Assembly (NCBI RefSeq): GCF_963576675.1
Contig: NC_088911.1
Location: 58,985,756-59,049,755 of the forward strand
DNA from: Euphorbia lathyris
Taxonomy: Eukaryota; Streptophyta; Magnoliopsida; Malpighiales; Euphorbiaceae
Length of the DNA: 64,000 nucleotides
Direction of reading: 5' to 3'
The notes beneath the pieces are model-generated. The model made no database searches. It saw nothing but the letters and a program-made list of their open reading frames with translations, and was not told the origin of the DNA. Of this stretch, positions 22,671-34,130 are shown one piece after another. Position numbers and translations under genes: made by a program. How positions within the stretch are numbered: position 1 is the stretch's first letter; every line of letters starts with the position of its first letter.

Positions 22671-24010
22671 TGTTGGTCCCTTGTTTAGTTGCAAGTATAG
22701 TTCCAAGGGGGGGGGGGTTAGGAACTATTTAAACTTTTTGCAATTTAGGCAGACTTCTTTTCCTTTTAAAAAAGAGTTTGAACAGCGGCACTGAGTAAAC
22801 AGTAAGGTACTGGCTTAGTCAACAGGTGACTAGGTCAGTTTCTTAGCTTAAGTCAGGAGATAGCACTTAGAGTCTGTTCCTGAGCTCAGACGTTCAACGC
22901 GCACAACTCAACTTGACCTCTTTACTTGGTCAGTTTTGATTATTTAAAGCAAGCAATATAAATAAGGAGTTAAGGTAAGAAATACTTCACTCAGCAGATT
23001 TATCCAGGTTCGGCTTCTTCTAAGCCTACGTCCTGTCCCCGGAACACGTTCCGAGATTTCAAATACTCTACTGAGCTCTTTAAAGGTAGAGCCTCAAACC
23101 TTTTACAATATCAGCAATTGAGTATGACAAGAGTACCTTCCTCTATACTTCTACTCAATCCTAATCTCTCCGCTGAGTACTTAAAACCGAGTACTCAGCC
23201 TCTCCTTTCTATCTCTAGAAATGATAAGTGTTTTGTCCTAATACAAAGATGTGCTAAGACACTTTAGACGATTTACAATCACTCTAGACTTTTACACATA
23301 TATGAGAAATGTAGTGTAAGAATTTTTGCTTTTGCTTCTTGCTTGCAGAACTTGTAGAGATTTGGTCAGCGTAATGGCTTGATCAAGTTCTGTGAAGAAT
23401 GAAGCTTGTGATGGCACTATTTATAGAGACGTCTAGGTCTTCGATCATTTCGAAATTCGAAATAACCATTGGAGGGAAACGGCTATGTGTCGTTGTCATC
23501 CTGACTTGTACAGAGCTCTCGGCCAATCACAATCGTGTATCTTCTGTCCTCGGTCAGCTCAGCAGATGGTCTCTCCTTTTATGGTAAAGTCAACTAGACA
23601 GCATACTGTGTCGTCTGAACTTTGCCAAAAGAGGAAACACTTTGTCTGGAAGTTTTCCTTTGCCAGCTGCTGTCTTGTACGCTTTGTCGAGACTACTCAG
23701 CAGCTTCATTGTGAAGTTGTTCCTGAAGGTCTTCTAGATCCTTCCGTTTGCTGAGTTGCGTTTTGTTCAAAACGGCAACGTCTTGACATACGCGGGCCGA
23801 GTGTACTGAGTTGTTTGACTTGGGCCTTGGCTTCCGTATTGGGCTTGGGCCTTCCAATCCTTATGACTTATAACATTTATACTCAATATTGAACAAACAC
23901 ATTAGTAGAATAAATCAAAGCATTTAAACTTAGTGTGTTTAGAATATGTATTTTAATTTATACTTAAACAATTTTGTCAAATCAAAATTATGTGGAAAAG
24001 TGTTTCAACA
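22671..24010 (-). mobile_element. Sirevirus 5' LTR
   Basis: Partner of 12608-13943. About 16 of the roughly 21 substitutions between the two LTRs are transitions. It ends TTCAACA followed by the CATAT target duplication. The element's promoter should lie here on the minus strand; the motif GGTTTTTGC-like AT-rich boxes are too weak to call. Confidence 0.95.
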
Positions 24011-24015
24011 CATAT

Positions 24016-24919
24016 TACAAATGGCAAAATAAGTATGGGAGGTCCTCCATTTGACATGGAGAACCGGATACTTCTAATAATTTACCCAACTTGAGCTTAG
24101 AAATAAAGATGAAATTCATAGTTTGGATTTTAGTTTCAAAATTATAAACACATATATAAATGAAATTAGCTTAAATTCCAATAGACACCTCCTTTCATGA
24201 ATAGCCGTGTCCGTTCGGGAACATTGTGTTGTTCATGAACAATTGTGTTTATTCGTGAACAGACATGTCAATTAGAGTTCTATTTATACAGGATGAAACT
24301 GTCAAATTTTATCTGATTTTTTTTTGCTCTCTGCACGTTTACATTATTCCACGTCTAATCATATGTTTATGATTTGTTACTTATTAGTGTTAAAATGACA
24401 CACATGTGTAGTGTAGATGACAAGATTCATGAACGAGAATATAGTTTGATGAATTATTTTGCAAATTGGCCTAATTTGTCAACGTTAGGAGTAAAATTGA
24501 TGCTGGCTACTAATGTTTAGAGTAAAATTGATCCTGATTGTAAATATTATCCCTGCAAAATTTGAAGTTAGCTATATTATATTTACTAATATATACTATT
24601 TAGTAAGTTAGTTATATTAAAAAAAATTTGTTTTTGTACATAAAATTTTGTTTTTGTATATATACGAATATTTTTTAATATTATAAAATAAAATACCTTA
24701 TATTTTAATATGTCGTTGCAGATTTGTCAATCTTTGAGACTGCTGAATGTTTCAACCTTTATATATACATTATAAATAGATATAAACAATTGACTCTTAA
24801 CCATTTAACACATTAAAATACATGTATGTCATTTCGAACAATATTTATCATACTCACTCCTTATTTATTTTGTTATCGCTAAAATTATTATGTATTGTTT
24901 TTTTGAAAGATATTACGTA
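24016..24919. other. Unassigned AT-rich intergenic sequence
   Basis: Nothing coding recognised. Short tandem phrases such as GTTCGGGAACA / GTTCATGAACA (about 24208-24265) are noted but are not a defined repeat. Confidence 0.5.
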
Positions 24920-24932
24920 TTGTTATATTTAC

Positions 24933-25240
24933 TTTTTTTTTTTTGTAAGAAGGGAAGAAAAAAAAACAAACAAACAAAAACCTAACCCGGGATCAGTCTA
25001 GGAAGACTGACCCCAATCCTATCCTCAAGAAGAGAAGGTAACAGAAAAGAAGGAGGAACGGAAAGGGTAGAAACACCTAACATCCCCCCATGCCCAGCAG
25101 CTGCCAAGCGATCCGCCACGCGGTTTTGCTCCCTATAAATATGGGAGAAGGTAAGAGAATCGAAGGCAGGACGAAGCCTCAAGATGGCTTTAATGAGATT
25201 CTGACTCTTAAGACAAACAGCCTGTCTATCCGAAATTCTG
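24933..25240 (-). mobile_element. 5'-truncated LINE, RNase H end
   Basis: The minus strand encodes the end of a plant L1-type ORF2: NRISDRQAVCLKSQNLIKA then FSHIYREQNRVADRLAAAG, the C-terminal RNase H signature of plant LINEs, ending in a stop near 24982. A 12-base poly(A) (T run 24933-24944 on plus) forms the 3' end. TGTTATATTTACT lies on both sides (24921-24933 and 25242-25254) as target duplication, and a third time at 25302-25314 beyond a second piece of LINE sequence. Confidence 0.88.
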
Positions 25241-25251
25241 TTGTTATATTT

Positions 25252-25300
25252 ACTTTAATGAGATTCTGACTCTTAAAAGACTTTCGGTGGAGTCTGAGTA
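25252..25300 (-). repeat. Re-copied LINE segment beside the LINE insertion
   Basis: CTTTAATGAGATTCTGACTC (25254-25273) repeats a segment within the LINE body at 25184-25203. It is followed by about 25 bp of unknown origin and then another copy of the target sequence, suggesting template jumping during insertion. Confidence 0.7.
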
Positions 25301-25315
25301 TTGTTATATTTACTA

Positions 25316-26425
25316 ATAGTGATAGATGAGAGAGTCAATAACAAATTATTAATAAAAAATAAAATAAGAAGTATTCTAGGAGTGGAGAAAGACTCGTCAA
25401 TAATAAAGAAGGAATGGAGACTCTTTTGGAGTTAATTTTTAACCCAAACTCCTCATAATATAACTTGAAAGCCAATAAAGGAATCACTTTGATATGCTCT
25501 AAGCTAAAATGGTTCTAAAACAACGACCACCATTTATAATTGGTCGATGGAGAGTTTTAGACATTAATTTTTTTTAAAGAAAAAAAGCAATTATTTCATT
25601 TATAGAAAAAATAGTACATCTCGATATAAGTTATTGAAAAATCATAATCCAAACGCACATCAAAAGAGATCGAATTTGCATCTTCAATATCATAGATCGC
25701 GATAGAGTAATGATAGACAATGCTTGAAACTATTTTTGGCATAACGATGGGGAAACAAATTCCCCCCAGAATCGATTTTAGAGTCTTTTTGTCTATGAAT
25801 GACTTCATAATCTTTCAATGAGTCAAATATATGTGATGATAAACAAAACTCTTATGTTTTTCTATGAATGAAATCATGATAACACTTATATAGACAAACC
25901 ACGGCCAACTATATAGGGAGAAATACAGGAAAGAACAAAAAAAACTTCAAATAGAAGACAAACTATAAAACCTATCATAGTAGTAGATTGATAAAAAAAT
26001 TACTCAGTAAATAAAAAACAAAAGCAAAGTAAAGTAGAGGTTTATCTTCCGGCTAAAAGCCGAAAGAAAACCCCAAAATCTGGATGACGAACTTAAAAAT
26101 TGTCTTGATGATTATGGGTTTGCTCTTAGATAGATTATGCCTTAAACATTGAAATTTTTAACAAAATTAAGAGTAATTATTGTTAAATTATAAAATAAAT
26201 AATATAATATAAAACTTAAAAATAAATAGAATTTAATAATTTAGATACTAAACTAAAATGATATTAAAATAACTCTATCTACTTTCTCTATCTTATTGAT
26301 ATGTAAATAAGATAATGCAAAACTTAAAATTAAATAAATAAAATTTTATAATCTAAATACAGAAGTTAAAGTGCTACTAAAAAAACCCTTCTCACTTTTT
26401 ATATGATTCTGTTATTATAATATAA
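25316..26425. other. Unassigned AT-rich intergenic sequence
   Basis: No gene recognised. The 70-codon minus frame at 25596-25808 matches no family I know. An imperfect inverted repeat (GGTTTATCTTCCGGCT with AGCCGAAAGAAAACC, 26040-26073) could form a hairpin. Confidence 0.5.
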
Positions 26426-27304
26426 TTAGTATTATGCCCGCGCGTTGCGCGGGTGAATAAATATTTTGTACAAAAATTTAACATTTTAACATTTTTAAAT
26501 TTTTATATCATATATTAATATTTTGTTTTAAAATAATTTAAATTTACAATTTGTAACTAAATTAACAAATATATATTTATAATTGTTTTGCTAATAGTGT
26601 TTGGAAGTTGTTGTTGTCATAATCTATATTGACACGTTTGCAAGGGTCCTTCCTTTCCATTCTTGTATAATATTTTTTCTATACAATCCTGCAATGTTAA
26701 AATATTTACTACACTTTGTGGCGATGTTTTTCAATCAAATTCTATCTCTCTTTAAAATTCTTTTTCTCGTTCTTTCTAAAATCTTTAATAAATCCATGAA
26801 TTTAAAATAAGCATGTCTTTCTTTTTAAATTTTATTTGGTTTATATAGTAGGTTGGAGGTTTGACTATTGTGTAAATTATTACAACAAAAACTTAAATGT
26901 GTTATAAATGTTTTTCAGAAATATTGGTTTTAATGCTATTTATTAAAGTTAAATGGATGGAATTTGAATGGATCCTTACATATTTTTTGTCGTTATATAA
27001 TTTTTTTCGTTGAGATATTTTGTAATTTATTTTATTATATCTATTAAATATAAATATTTTCCAGTAATATGCTACTTATTAAAGTTAAATAAATAGAATT
27101 TGAATGGTTCCTTACATATTTTTTGTCGTTATATAATTTTTTTCATTGAGACATTTTATAAGTTATTTTATTATATCTATTAAATATAAATTAGATCAGA
27201 TATAATATTTTTAATTTTCCGTTGTTACTATTTTGATAACTCATAAAAAAATGCCTTTAAAACTCTCCTCATTAATTTCTCTCTACTTCCACTATTATAT
27301 ATAA
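26426..27304 (-). mobile_element. Helitron A, minus strand, non-autonomous
   Basis: On the minus strand the 3' end has a 7-bp GC stem (CCCGCGC AAC GCGCGGG, 26437-26453), a short spacer and CTAA followed by T, the standard Helitron 3' terminus. The other end (about 27262-27304) has the Helitron 5' style TATATATAATAGTGGAAG but lacks the leading TC because Helitron B abuts it. No Rep/helicase coding sequence is present. Two internal copies of a phrase with CCTTACATATTTTTTGTCGT (26973 and 27111) show an internal tandem duplication. Confidence 0.75.
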
Positions 27305-29310
27305 CTAGTCGAAAACCCGTGCGATGCACGGGGTATGGAACTTTTATATAATTTAGATAAATAAATAAATTGACATATTTACTTTTAGATAATTTTATAT
27401 CATGCTATGAAAAAAATTTATATTATGTATATTTGAAATTAATATATATTTTTTAATGATAATTCAAATTAAATTAATTTTAAAAATAATTGACTACTTT
27501 TTTTTTATAGAATTTTAACTAAAGATGAATGATTTATTTATTTTTATAAAATTCAATGATTTGTACTTTTTAGGAATTTTAATACATTTTCATATTCCAA
27601 ATATTCTGTGAAACAACAGTAATAAAATAGCAGATTAATTAAGAAATATATTAGAATATAATAAAAAAAACAAAAAATTAAATTAAACTATAATTAAAAT
27701 TAAATATTATATTTACGATACAAAAGAATTACAATATAGGTTAAACAAAAATTGAATTAAACTACAATTAAAATTAAATATTATATCTACGATACAAAAG
27801 AATTACAATCTATGTTAAAATGGAAGCAATATCAATATATTATTCTATAAACTATTACAATCAATACTTTTCTAATGTTGCATATGAAAAAACTTTATCA
27901 ATTCAATATGTTACATATAAAAAAATAAAACTCGTAAGAATTAGTCACAAATTCATCTTGATGATAATTATTTTGGTTGATGGAATTCATGATCACCAAG
28001 TATTCGAATTCAATTATTCATTCTGCTACAATAACCCAATATATCTAATTGAATTAGTTTAAGATGATGATTTCTCCTATTTTCATCTCGTAATATCTCA
28101 TCAAGACATTCGATCAATTTATTCTTCATTCTTTCACTATATAGAATATCAGCCATACTCGCAGATATCACTTATTTGACTTCATTAATATTTTCTAATA
28201 ATTATATATTCTTGAATTTTGTAAGTAAGAAAAACAAACAAAAGAATTGAAAAAAAAAATGAAGGGACGAAAAAGATAATTAGGAGAGAACCATCTTCCT
28301 CTCGGGGTTTTTTTTTGACAATAAGAGAGAATGTCGAGACATAAGCGTATAAAGAGGAGAATGAAAATATTTTTTGCCCATTAATTAAACATTTTATTTT
28401 TTCTTAATGAAGTATTAAGTCCATAAATTAATTTTAGTTAAATAGAATTAAATCACAATTGTAACCACTCAGTACAAAAAAAAAACGTTTTATAATTAAT
28501 ATGTGAAATTAATTATATTAATTAGAATCATTATGCTCAACATTTGAGAATTTGAAGAGATTCAAATAATAATATTTTCTTAATTAATATTTTTCAATAA
28601 TTTGTTCTATGATCATATTTCATTTTCATCTGTTAAAAACTCTTGAAATACTAACAATTTTGTACGAACCATATATAATAGTTAAAAATGATATAAGCCA
28701 ATGTTGCAAAAGCAATTATCTCAATATCCATAATTAATGTACATTTTTAGGATTTTGAGCATCAAAATTTATTTTTATTTACCTTGATTTTGAATTCGTA
28801 TCTAGCATAATCCACATTCTTCAAGAATAAACATCTTATCAAGCGTATTAGACACTTACAATCTCCTTATCTAGAAAATTGGGAAAAAATAACTTCTTGA
28901 TAATAATAATAATAATATAACATAATTTATATTGAAATATAAGACACTTACAATCTCATTGTAAGTATAATATTCCAATATCTCTTTAATATTTTATTTA
29001 ATATGTCTCAAACTTCAATGAACAACTATCGTGTGAAACTTTATATCTATTTGTACCAAAATGCATAAAAATAAAAAATACATATCAATTAGCTAAACTC
29101 AAACTAAAAAAATGAGTGGATTTCAACATATTCCGAATTAGAAAAATTAATCTAACTTCAATTAAAACTAAAAATTGAGTTCATAAAAGCCGAAAATCTA
29201 AATTTTAGTTAGAGTTAACAATCAAAACGATAACACCTAGGAACATATACTAAAAAAGAATGCAAATATACAAAATCACTAGTGGAAAAATGGCTATTTG
29301 CATCAACCTA

Positions 29311-29568
29311 TTTGCATCAGCCCTTATAAAGAGCGATGCAAAAGGTCCATTTGCATCGGCCCCTTAACAGGAACGATGCAAATGCTGTATCATTTGCATC
29401 GGCCCTTTTAAAAGGACCGATGCAAATAACAATTGAATTATTTGCATCGGCCCCTTAACAAGGACCGATGCAAATAACTATATTATTTGCATCGGCCCTT
29501 TTAAAAGGGCCGATGCAAATATCAATTGAATTATTTGCATCGGTCCTTTTTAAGAGACCGACGCAAAT
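29311..29568. repeat. Left subterminal palindrome array of the CACTA element
   Basis: Six palindromes of about 32-36 bp follow one another at 29311, 29349, 29392, 29440, 29485 and 29533. Each has TTTGCATCGGCC and its inverse GGCCGATGCAAA around a TTTTAAAA-like centre. The copy at 29485-29520 is a perfect 36-bp palindrome. Subterminal repeats bind transposase in CACTA elements; here they are palindromes rather than simple motifs. Confidence 0.92.
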
Positions 29569-29589
29569 AGCATTAGTATAATTTAAAAA

Positions 29590-30350
29590 AATTAAAAAAA
29601 TAGGAGGACCTATTCTGTAATTAATTGGGTCATTTTATTAATATAAAACGTTAAATATAAATTTGGATTTTAGGGTTCCTCCTTCCCCTTTGGCCGACCT
29701 TCTCATCTTCTCCTTCCTTTTCAAACCCCAGCCTCCAATCTACCATTAACTTCGGAGCTCTGCCGGTCAAGCTTCCGCTCCCTACGATCTCATCTTCCTT
29801 TCTCTCTTCTCTGTTCCTCTCTTCTTTGTTCTCCTGTTTCATCGTCTTCCTTTCACTCAATCGAGGTATGTTGTTCCTGTTTCATGCTTCTTTTCGCTCA
29901 ATCCATGTATGATGTTCCTTTCTCTCTTCTCCGTTCTCCCATTTTTTCTATTGCAGACCTCACTCACGTCTTCTTTTGCTTTGCAGCAACCTTCTTCACC
30001 CATGCCTTCTCAAGAAGACCAAAACTGTCACCGTCATTCCAGCATCGCGTCTTCAATATTGAACTATGTGAGCTCCGGTCAAGCTTCCGCTCCTTACATC
30101 TCGTCTTCCTCTAGGTAATGGTTGAACACTTACGATCTCGTCTTCTCTTCTGCAATCAGCCATTTTGGTTTTTACATCATTTACCTTTTGTTCTTTGACT
30201 CATCAACAGCTTCAGGTGCTTTGCGTTGTGAAATAAACAATACTGTCGCGTCTCTTTAGATTTACTCTTTTTATTATCGTCTATTGTTGTAATTTTAGTA
30301 AGTCGGATGTCTTTTTTCAACACTGGGTTCACATTGGGTTGATGCCTTTA
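29590..30350. other. CACTA interior of unknown origin
   Basis: It contains TC-rich sequence resembling a plant 5' leader (29670-30120) and no recognisable coding domain. It may be a further captured 5' untranslated region and intron. The small ORFs here are compositional. Confidence 0.4.
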
Positions 30351-30351
30351 C

Positions 30352-30695
30352 CTTGTTTCATTTGCTTACCTAACTTCTGCATCTAAGGGCGATTCTAAAC
30401 GGGTAATTAGAGTGATTAAGGCTCTTTACCATCCAAGGAATTACTATCTGATTCATAGGGCTGCTGATGCGCGGAGCCTGAAGCATTGAGAAATTTGTTC
30501 GTCATAAAGCAGTTTTTGGAATTGTGGGTAATGTTTGGGTAATTGAGAAATCGAAATCAAATATGGTCACTTATAGAGCCCCTACTATGCTTGCTACCAC
30601 TCTCCATGCTATGACTATTTTGTTGAAGACTTGCAATTGGGATTGGTTTATCAATCTTAGTGCCTCTGATAATCCCTTACTCAGAAGATGATATG
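30352..30695 (+). pseudogene. Captured fragment of a GlcAT14-like (core-2/I-branching) glycosyltransferase
   Basis: The plus strand reads FAYLTSASKGDSKRVIRVIK, then ALYHPRNYYLIH, later NVWVIEKS, MVTYRAPTMLATTLHAMTIL and DWFINLSASDNPL followed by EDDM. This is the N-terminal catalytic region of plant beta-glucuronosyltransferase GlcAT14-type proteins, Golgi enzymes that add glucuronic acid to arabinogalactan proteins. There is an in-frame stop after SLKH (about 30487) and small indels, so it makes no enzyme. It ends ATATG followed by GTGAGT, an intact splice donor, indicating capture from genomic DNA. Family call is from remembered motifs; confident about the family, not the exact paralogue. 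Confidence 0.82.
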
Positions 30696-30920
30696 GTGAG
30701 TGCCCTTTTTTGTACTGATTAAGCTTTAATTTCTAGTGTATGCAGCATCGAAGTGGATCCAATTTGCCCCTAAAATTGAGATTTGAGTTAATGCTGTGAA
30801 CTGATTTTGCATGACCCTAATGATGTTTTCCCTTACTTAATTATAACTTCCATTCTCTTGAACTTATTCTTGAAGCATTACTGTTTTTGGCAATTGGTTA
30901 CTATGTTGTCATGCCTGCAG

Positions 30921-31354
30921 ATCTTGGATCAGTACAAAATCCCATGATACCCGAGAAAGAGAAGGTACTGCAACCTCTGGTAGCTTGCCAAAGAGTGTGA
31001 TATTGGTTTGTCATTTTATGGGTGGTTTTGTTGCTAGAGTTGCAGTTATTCATCCTTAGTTAAGGAAGTCAGCTGTTGAAATTGTTCTTACGCTTTCAAC
31101 CCCTCATCAGTGAGCTTTATAACTTCTTAATGCCATTGGTTGTCGTTTCACATATTAATTGCTAGAGTCACCAATTCTTTTCCAGGTTGCCTCCTCTTGC
31201 ATTGCAGCCATGGATTGGTTACTATCTTTCCTATGTAAATCAGGAATGAAAGAAGAGATATGAGGTTCCAACCACTTGGACAGGACATATGCTAGATCAA
31301 TTGCTCTCTAACGTTGTTGTTGTCTCTGTCTATGGCGGTCTATAATGATATCAG
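30921..31354 (+). pseudogene. Captured fragment of a PGAP1-like GPI inositol-deacylase gene, two exons and an intron
   Basis: After a good acceptor (CCTGCAG, 30914-30920), the first exon reads ILDQYK, a one-base slip, then HDTREREGTATSGSLPKS, VILVCHFMGGFVARVAVIHP, a stop, and LRKSAVEIVLTLSTPH. An intron GTGAGC..TTCCAG (31110-31185, 76 bp) follows. The second exon reads LPPLALQPWIGYYLSYVNQE, a stop, then KKRYEVPTTWTGHMLDQ and VVVVSVYGG. PGAP1-type enzymes remove the inositol acyl chain of GPI anchors in the ER; the GHSMGG serine-lipase elbow appears here as CHFMGG, so the nucleophile Ser is lost. Two stops and one frameshift make it a pseudogene. The retained intron shows DNA-level capture. 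Confidence 0.85.
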
Positions 31355-32270
31355 GTCATTTTAAATATAGATTTTGGTACAAAAATTTACAGCATCTGAG
31401 CAATTGGTATGGTGCATGGTGGAATGCTTCAAGATTGTTTGCTTGTATCAATAAATGGATGATTTTTCCATAAGAAAGTTATGCTTTAAAAATTGGAAGA
31501 TACATTGTGGAAGTTCAATCTCTTGTTTTTCACCATGGTACAATTTCTTTGTAATTTTCCACTCCTTGAGTTAGGATATATTGTGCTTAGAGTAGCACCT
31601 CAGAGTAATTTTTTAGATCATTCCCTTTTTCTATTATTTTCTCCAACCCAGACCAGTCTAGCCTAGCAGGTACAGATGCTATTAATTCATAATATGTTAT
31701 GCTATTTTTTTATATGCTTTATTATTGTTACAATCTCTTTATCAATGGATCAGTGATTAATTATTGTGTTAATTGAGTTGTGCATTTTGTGGGTTAAAAC
31801 GTTTAATGTCTACTTTTGGTAATTTGTCTTCCTTCAAGGCATTCTTTTGAGCAAATTAAGGACATTAAGGTACTCTAGATCTGCTATTTTAATTATAGTC
31901 TCATTTCTTAAAAAGATTATAATGTTGAACGTGTTTGGTGCAGATGGAGGACAGTGCGGCTAATGAAATATGGGAAAGCAGTGCGGTAATGGGAAAGCAG
32001 TGTGGCTAATTAATTACGGCCTCAATTAATTTTAACTCATACTGTTTTTAGAATCTCTATTAGATTCCTATTCTTTTATTTTCTTTAATAGTTTTATTCC
32101 TAATTCTAGTTAGGCATTAGGTTTTATTTTCTTTAATAGTTTTATCTCTAATTCGGTTAGACATATGTATATGGAAATTCTCGATGTAATATATATGAAT
32201 GAATCAAAGCTATTTGGTATACTACGGAGCTCCATTCAATCCAAATTAATTTTTTTCAATTTTTTTTAAA
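31355..32270. other. CACTA interior, unidentified, possibly a captured 3' end
   Basis: Non-coding by eye. A possible exon with ATGGAGGACAGTGCGGC follows an acceptor GTGCAG near 31944. The AT-rich tail to 32270 looks like a plant 3' untranslated region. Origin unknown. Confidence 0.35.
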
Positions 32271-32282
32271 TGAAAAAGCATC

Positions 32283-32460
32283 ATTTGCGTCGGCCCTTTA
32301 AAATGGCCGATGCAAATGATGCTGCATTTGCATCGGCCCTTTAAAAGGGCCGATGCAAATGACGCTGCATTTGCATCGGCCGATGCAAATTCATTTGCGT
32401 CGAGACCTTTTGCATCGCCTGAAAACCGACGCAAATGGCCCTAAATGGCCGATGCAAATT
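32283..32460. repeat. Right subterminal palindrome array of the CACTA element
   Basis: The same TTTGCATCGGCC / GGCCGATGCAAA palindromes recur at 32283 and 32329. At 32368-32389 the two arms are fused without a centre into a 22-bp palindrome. GCATC and GCGTC variants alternate. Confidence 0.9.
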
Positions 32461-32640
32461 ACTTTTTTCTACTAGGGAATCTTTATTTTAGTCATTTTGA
32501 AAAATAAATAAATAAAAAAGAAAACATGGATAAGGTAGCGAGAGGTATGGAATCTGGATAGCGATAGAAATGAAATTTCATCTCTGAAAGATGAAACTAT
32601 AACAATAATTGTTTAATAAAAATAAAACAACAGCACAATT

Positions 32641-34130
32641 GAGAAAGACAAAAATTGAGTTCATATAAAGCCGAAAATCTAAATTTAAGTTAAGAGTTAG
32701 CAATTGAAACGATAACACCTAGTCACATATACTAAAAAAGAATACAAATTTATAAAATCTTTATTTTAGTCATTTTGAAAAAAAAAGACAAATAGAAAAG
32801 AAAACATGGATAAGGTAGCGAGAGGTATGGAACCTGGGTAACGACAGAAATGGAATTTCATCTCTGAAAAATGAAACTATAACAACTATTGTTTAATAAA
32901 AAGAAAACAACAACACAATTGAGAACAAAAATAACTACAACATATGAAAAAAAAATCGAATAATTACCTTGAGAAACATAAGAATTTCTTGTAATTTTTG
33001 ACACTTTTGTGTTTTCCGATTTTAGTTGTTCATGCATCTTTTATTTCTGTCGGATTTCTTCAATTGAAGCTATCAGTTTGAAAAAAAAAAGACAAATAAA
33101 AAAGAAAACATGGATAAGATAGCGACAGGTATAGAACCTGGGTAACAACAGAAATGAATCTGAAAGATGAAATTATAACAAATATTGTTTAATAAAAATA
33201 AAACAACAACATAATTGAGAACAAAATAACTACAACATATGAAAAAAAATCGAATATTTACCTTCAGAAATATAATACTATCTATTGTGACCAATGAATA
33301 TAATGGTGAAATACTATCTATCATGCTTTATATAGAAGTTTATTTGTGACTTTTGGATTTCTTTTGCTTTGTGTTTTTTCATCTTTCCGTAACTCTTGCT
33401 TTCTTTTATTATTTTAATTAATAGGCTAGTAATTATTGAATATATTATAAATATAAATTTGTTATTTTTAATTAATTAAATATTTTTAATCTGATTTTTT
33501 ACTTCATTGACAACTCATCAAAAAGACCTTTAAAACACTTCTTCTCATTTCTCTCTGCTTCCGTAATTATATATAGTATAGATATATGATCCATCACTAA
33601 AAATGAGAAAGAAACTTAAAATAGTAATCATGACAAAACATGATTTATAATTGAAATAAATCTCATTGTAAGTATAATGTTTCAATATCTCTTTAATTAT
33701 TTTCTTCAATATGTCTCCAACTTCAATAAACGACTATTGTGTGAAACTTTATATCTATTTCGTACCAAAAATGCATAAAAATAAAAAATTCAATCCATAT
33801 GAGTTAGATAAACCGAAATTTTTTAAAAAAACCAGTGGACTTCATTAGGTTCTGAATTTGAAAAAATAATCTAACTCTAATTAAACCTAACAATTGAGTT
33901 CAGAAAGCTGAAAATCCAAATTTTAGTTAGAGTTAACAATCGAAATGATTACACTTAGCAACTTATACTAAAAAAAGAATGAAAATATACAAAATCTGTA
34001 TTTAGTCATTTTGAAAAAAAAAGACAAATAAAAAAGAAAACATAGATAAGACAACGAGAGGTGTTGAACAACACAATTGAGAATAAAATAACTATTACAT
34101 ATGAAAAAAATCGAATAATTACCTTCGAAA
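32641..34130. repeat. Imperfect tandem repeats, unit about 290 bp, in Helitron B
   Basis: A block with AATTGAGTTCATA, GCCGAAAATCTAAATTT, TAGTCATTTTG, AAAACATGGATAAG and ACAACACAATTGAGAA occurs at 29165-29276 (continued at 32481-32640 across the CACTA insertion), 32641-32940, partly at 33078-33260 and again at 33890-34125. Internal minisatellites are common in non-autonomous Helitrons. Confidence 0.75.

Larger units (their letters stand above)
12608..24010 (-). mobile_element. Complete Sirevirus-type Ty1/copia retrotransposon, 11.4 kb
   Basis: The element has two 1.34-kb LTRs (12608-13943 and 22671-24010), an initiator tRNA-Met primer site, gag, pol in copia order (protease, integrase, RT, RNase H), a large third ORF and repeated polypurine tracts. 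A perfect 5-bp target duplication CATAT flanks it (12603-12607 and 24011-24015). By eye the LTRs differ at about 21 sites plus one G-run length change, about 98.4% identity, so the insertion is fairly young. The third ORF, the pol sequence and the multiple polypurine tracts point to the Sirevirus/SIRE lineage. Every main frame is broken only by single-base nonsense codons. Confidence 0.93.
29277..32477. mobile_element. Non-autonomous CACTA transposon (Pack-CACTA), 3.2 kb
   Basis: The element opens CACTAGTGGAAAAA and closes TTTTTTCTACTAGGG, an imperfect inverted end (the final CACTA-type CTAGTG reads CTAGGG). It is flanked by AAT on both sides (29274-29276 and 32478-32480). A related sequence at 32752-32775 shows the empty site, AAAATCTTTATTTTAG, confirming the borders. 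Both subterminal regions are arrays of palindromes with TTTGCATCGGCC. No transposase is present. The interior holds fragments of at least two host genes with intron signals kept. Confidence 0.92.
27305..33582 (-). mobile_element. Helitron B, minus strand, non-autonomous, carrying a CACTA insertion
   Basis: The 3' end on the minus strand is CCCGTGCATCGCACGGG, TTTTCGA and CTAG then T (27305-27327). A canonical 5' end TCTATACTATATATAATTAC lies at 33563-33582, preceded by A. Without the 3.2-kb CACTA element its length is about 3.1 kb. There is no Rep/helicase ORF. The body contains imperfect tandem repeats (see 32641-34130). Confidence 0.75.

Noticed and set aside
25596..25808. 70-codon minus-strand ORF
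   Set aside because: No family resemblance, AT-driven composition and no nearby exons or signals.
29311..29568. Regularly spaced repeats resembling a CRISPR array
   Set aside because: Units are palindromes at CACTA ends in a plant genome, with spacers only a few bases long.
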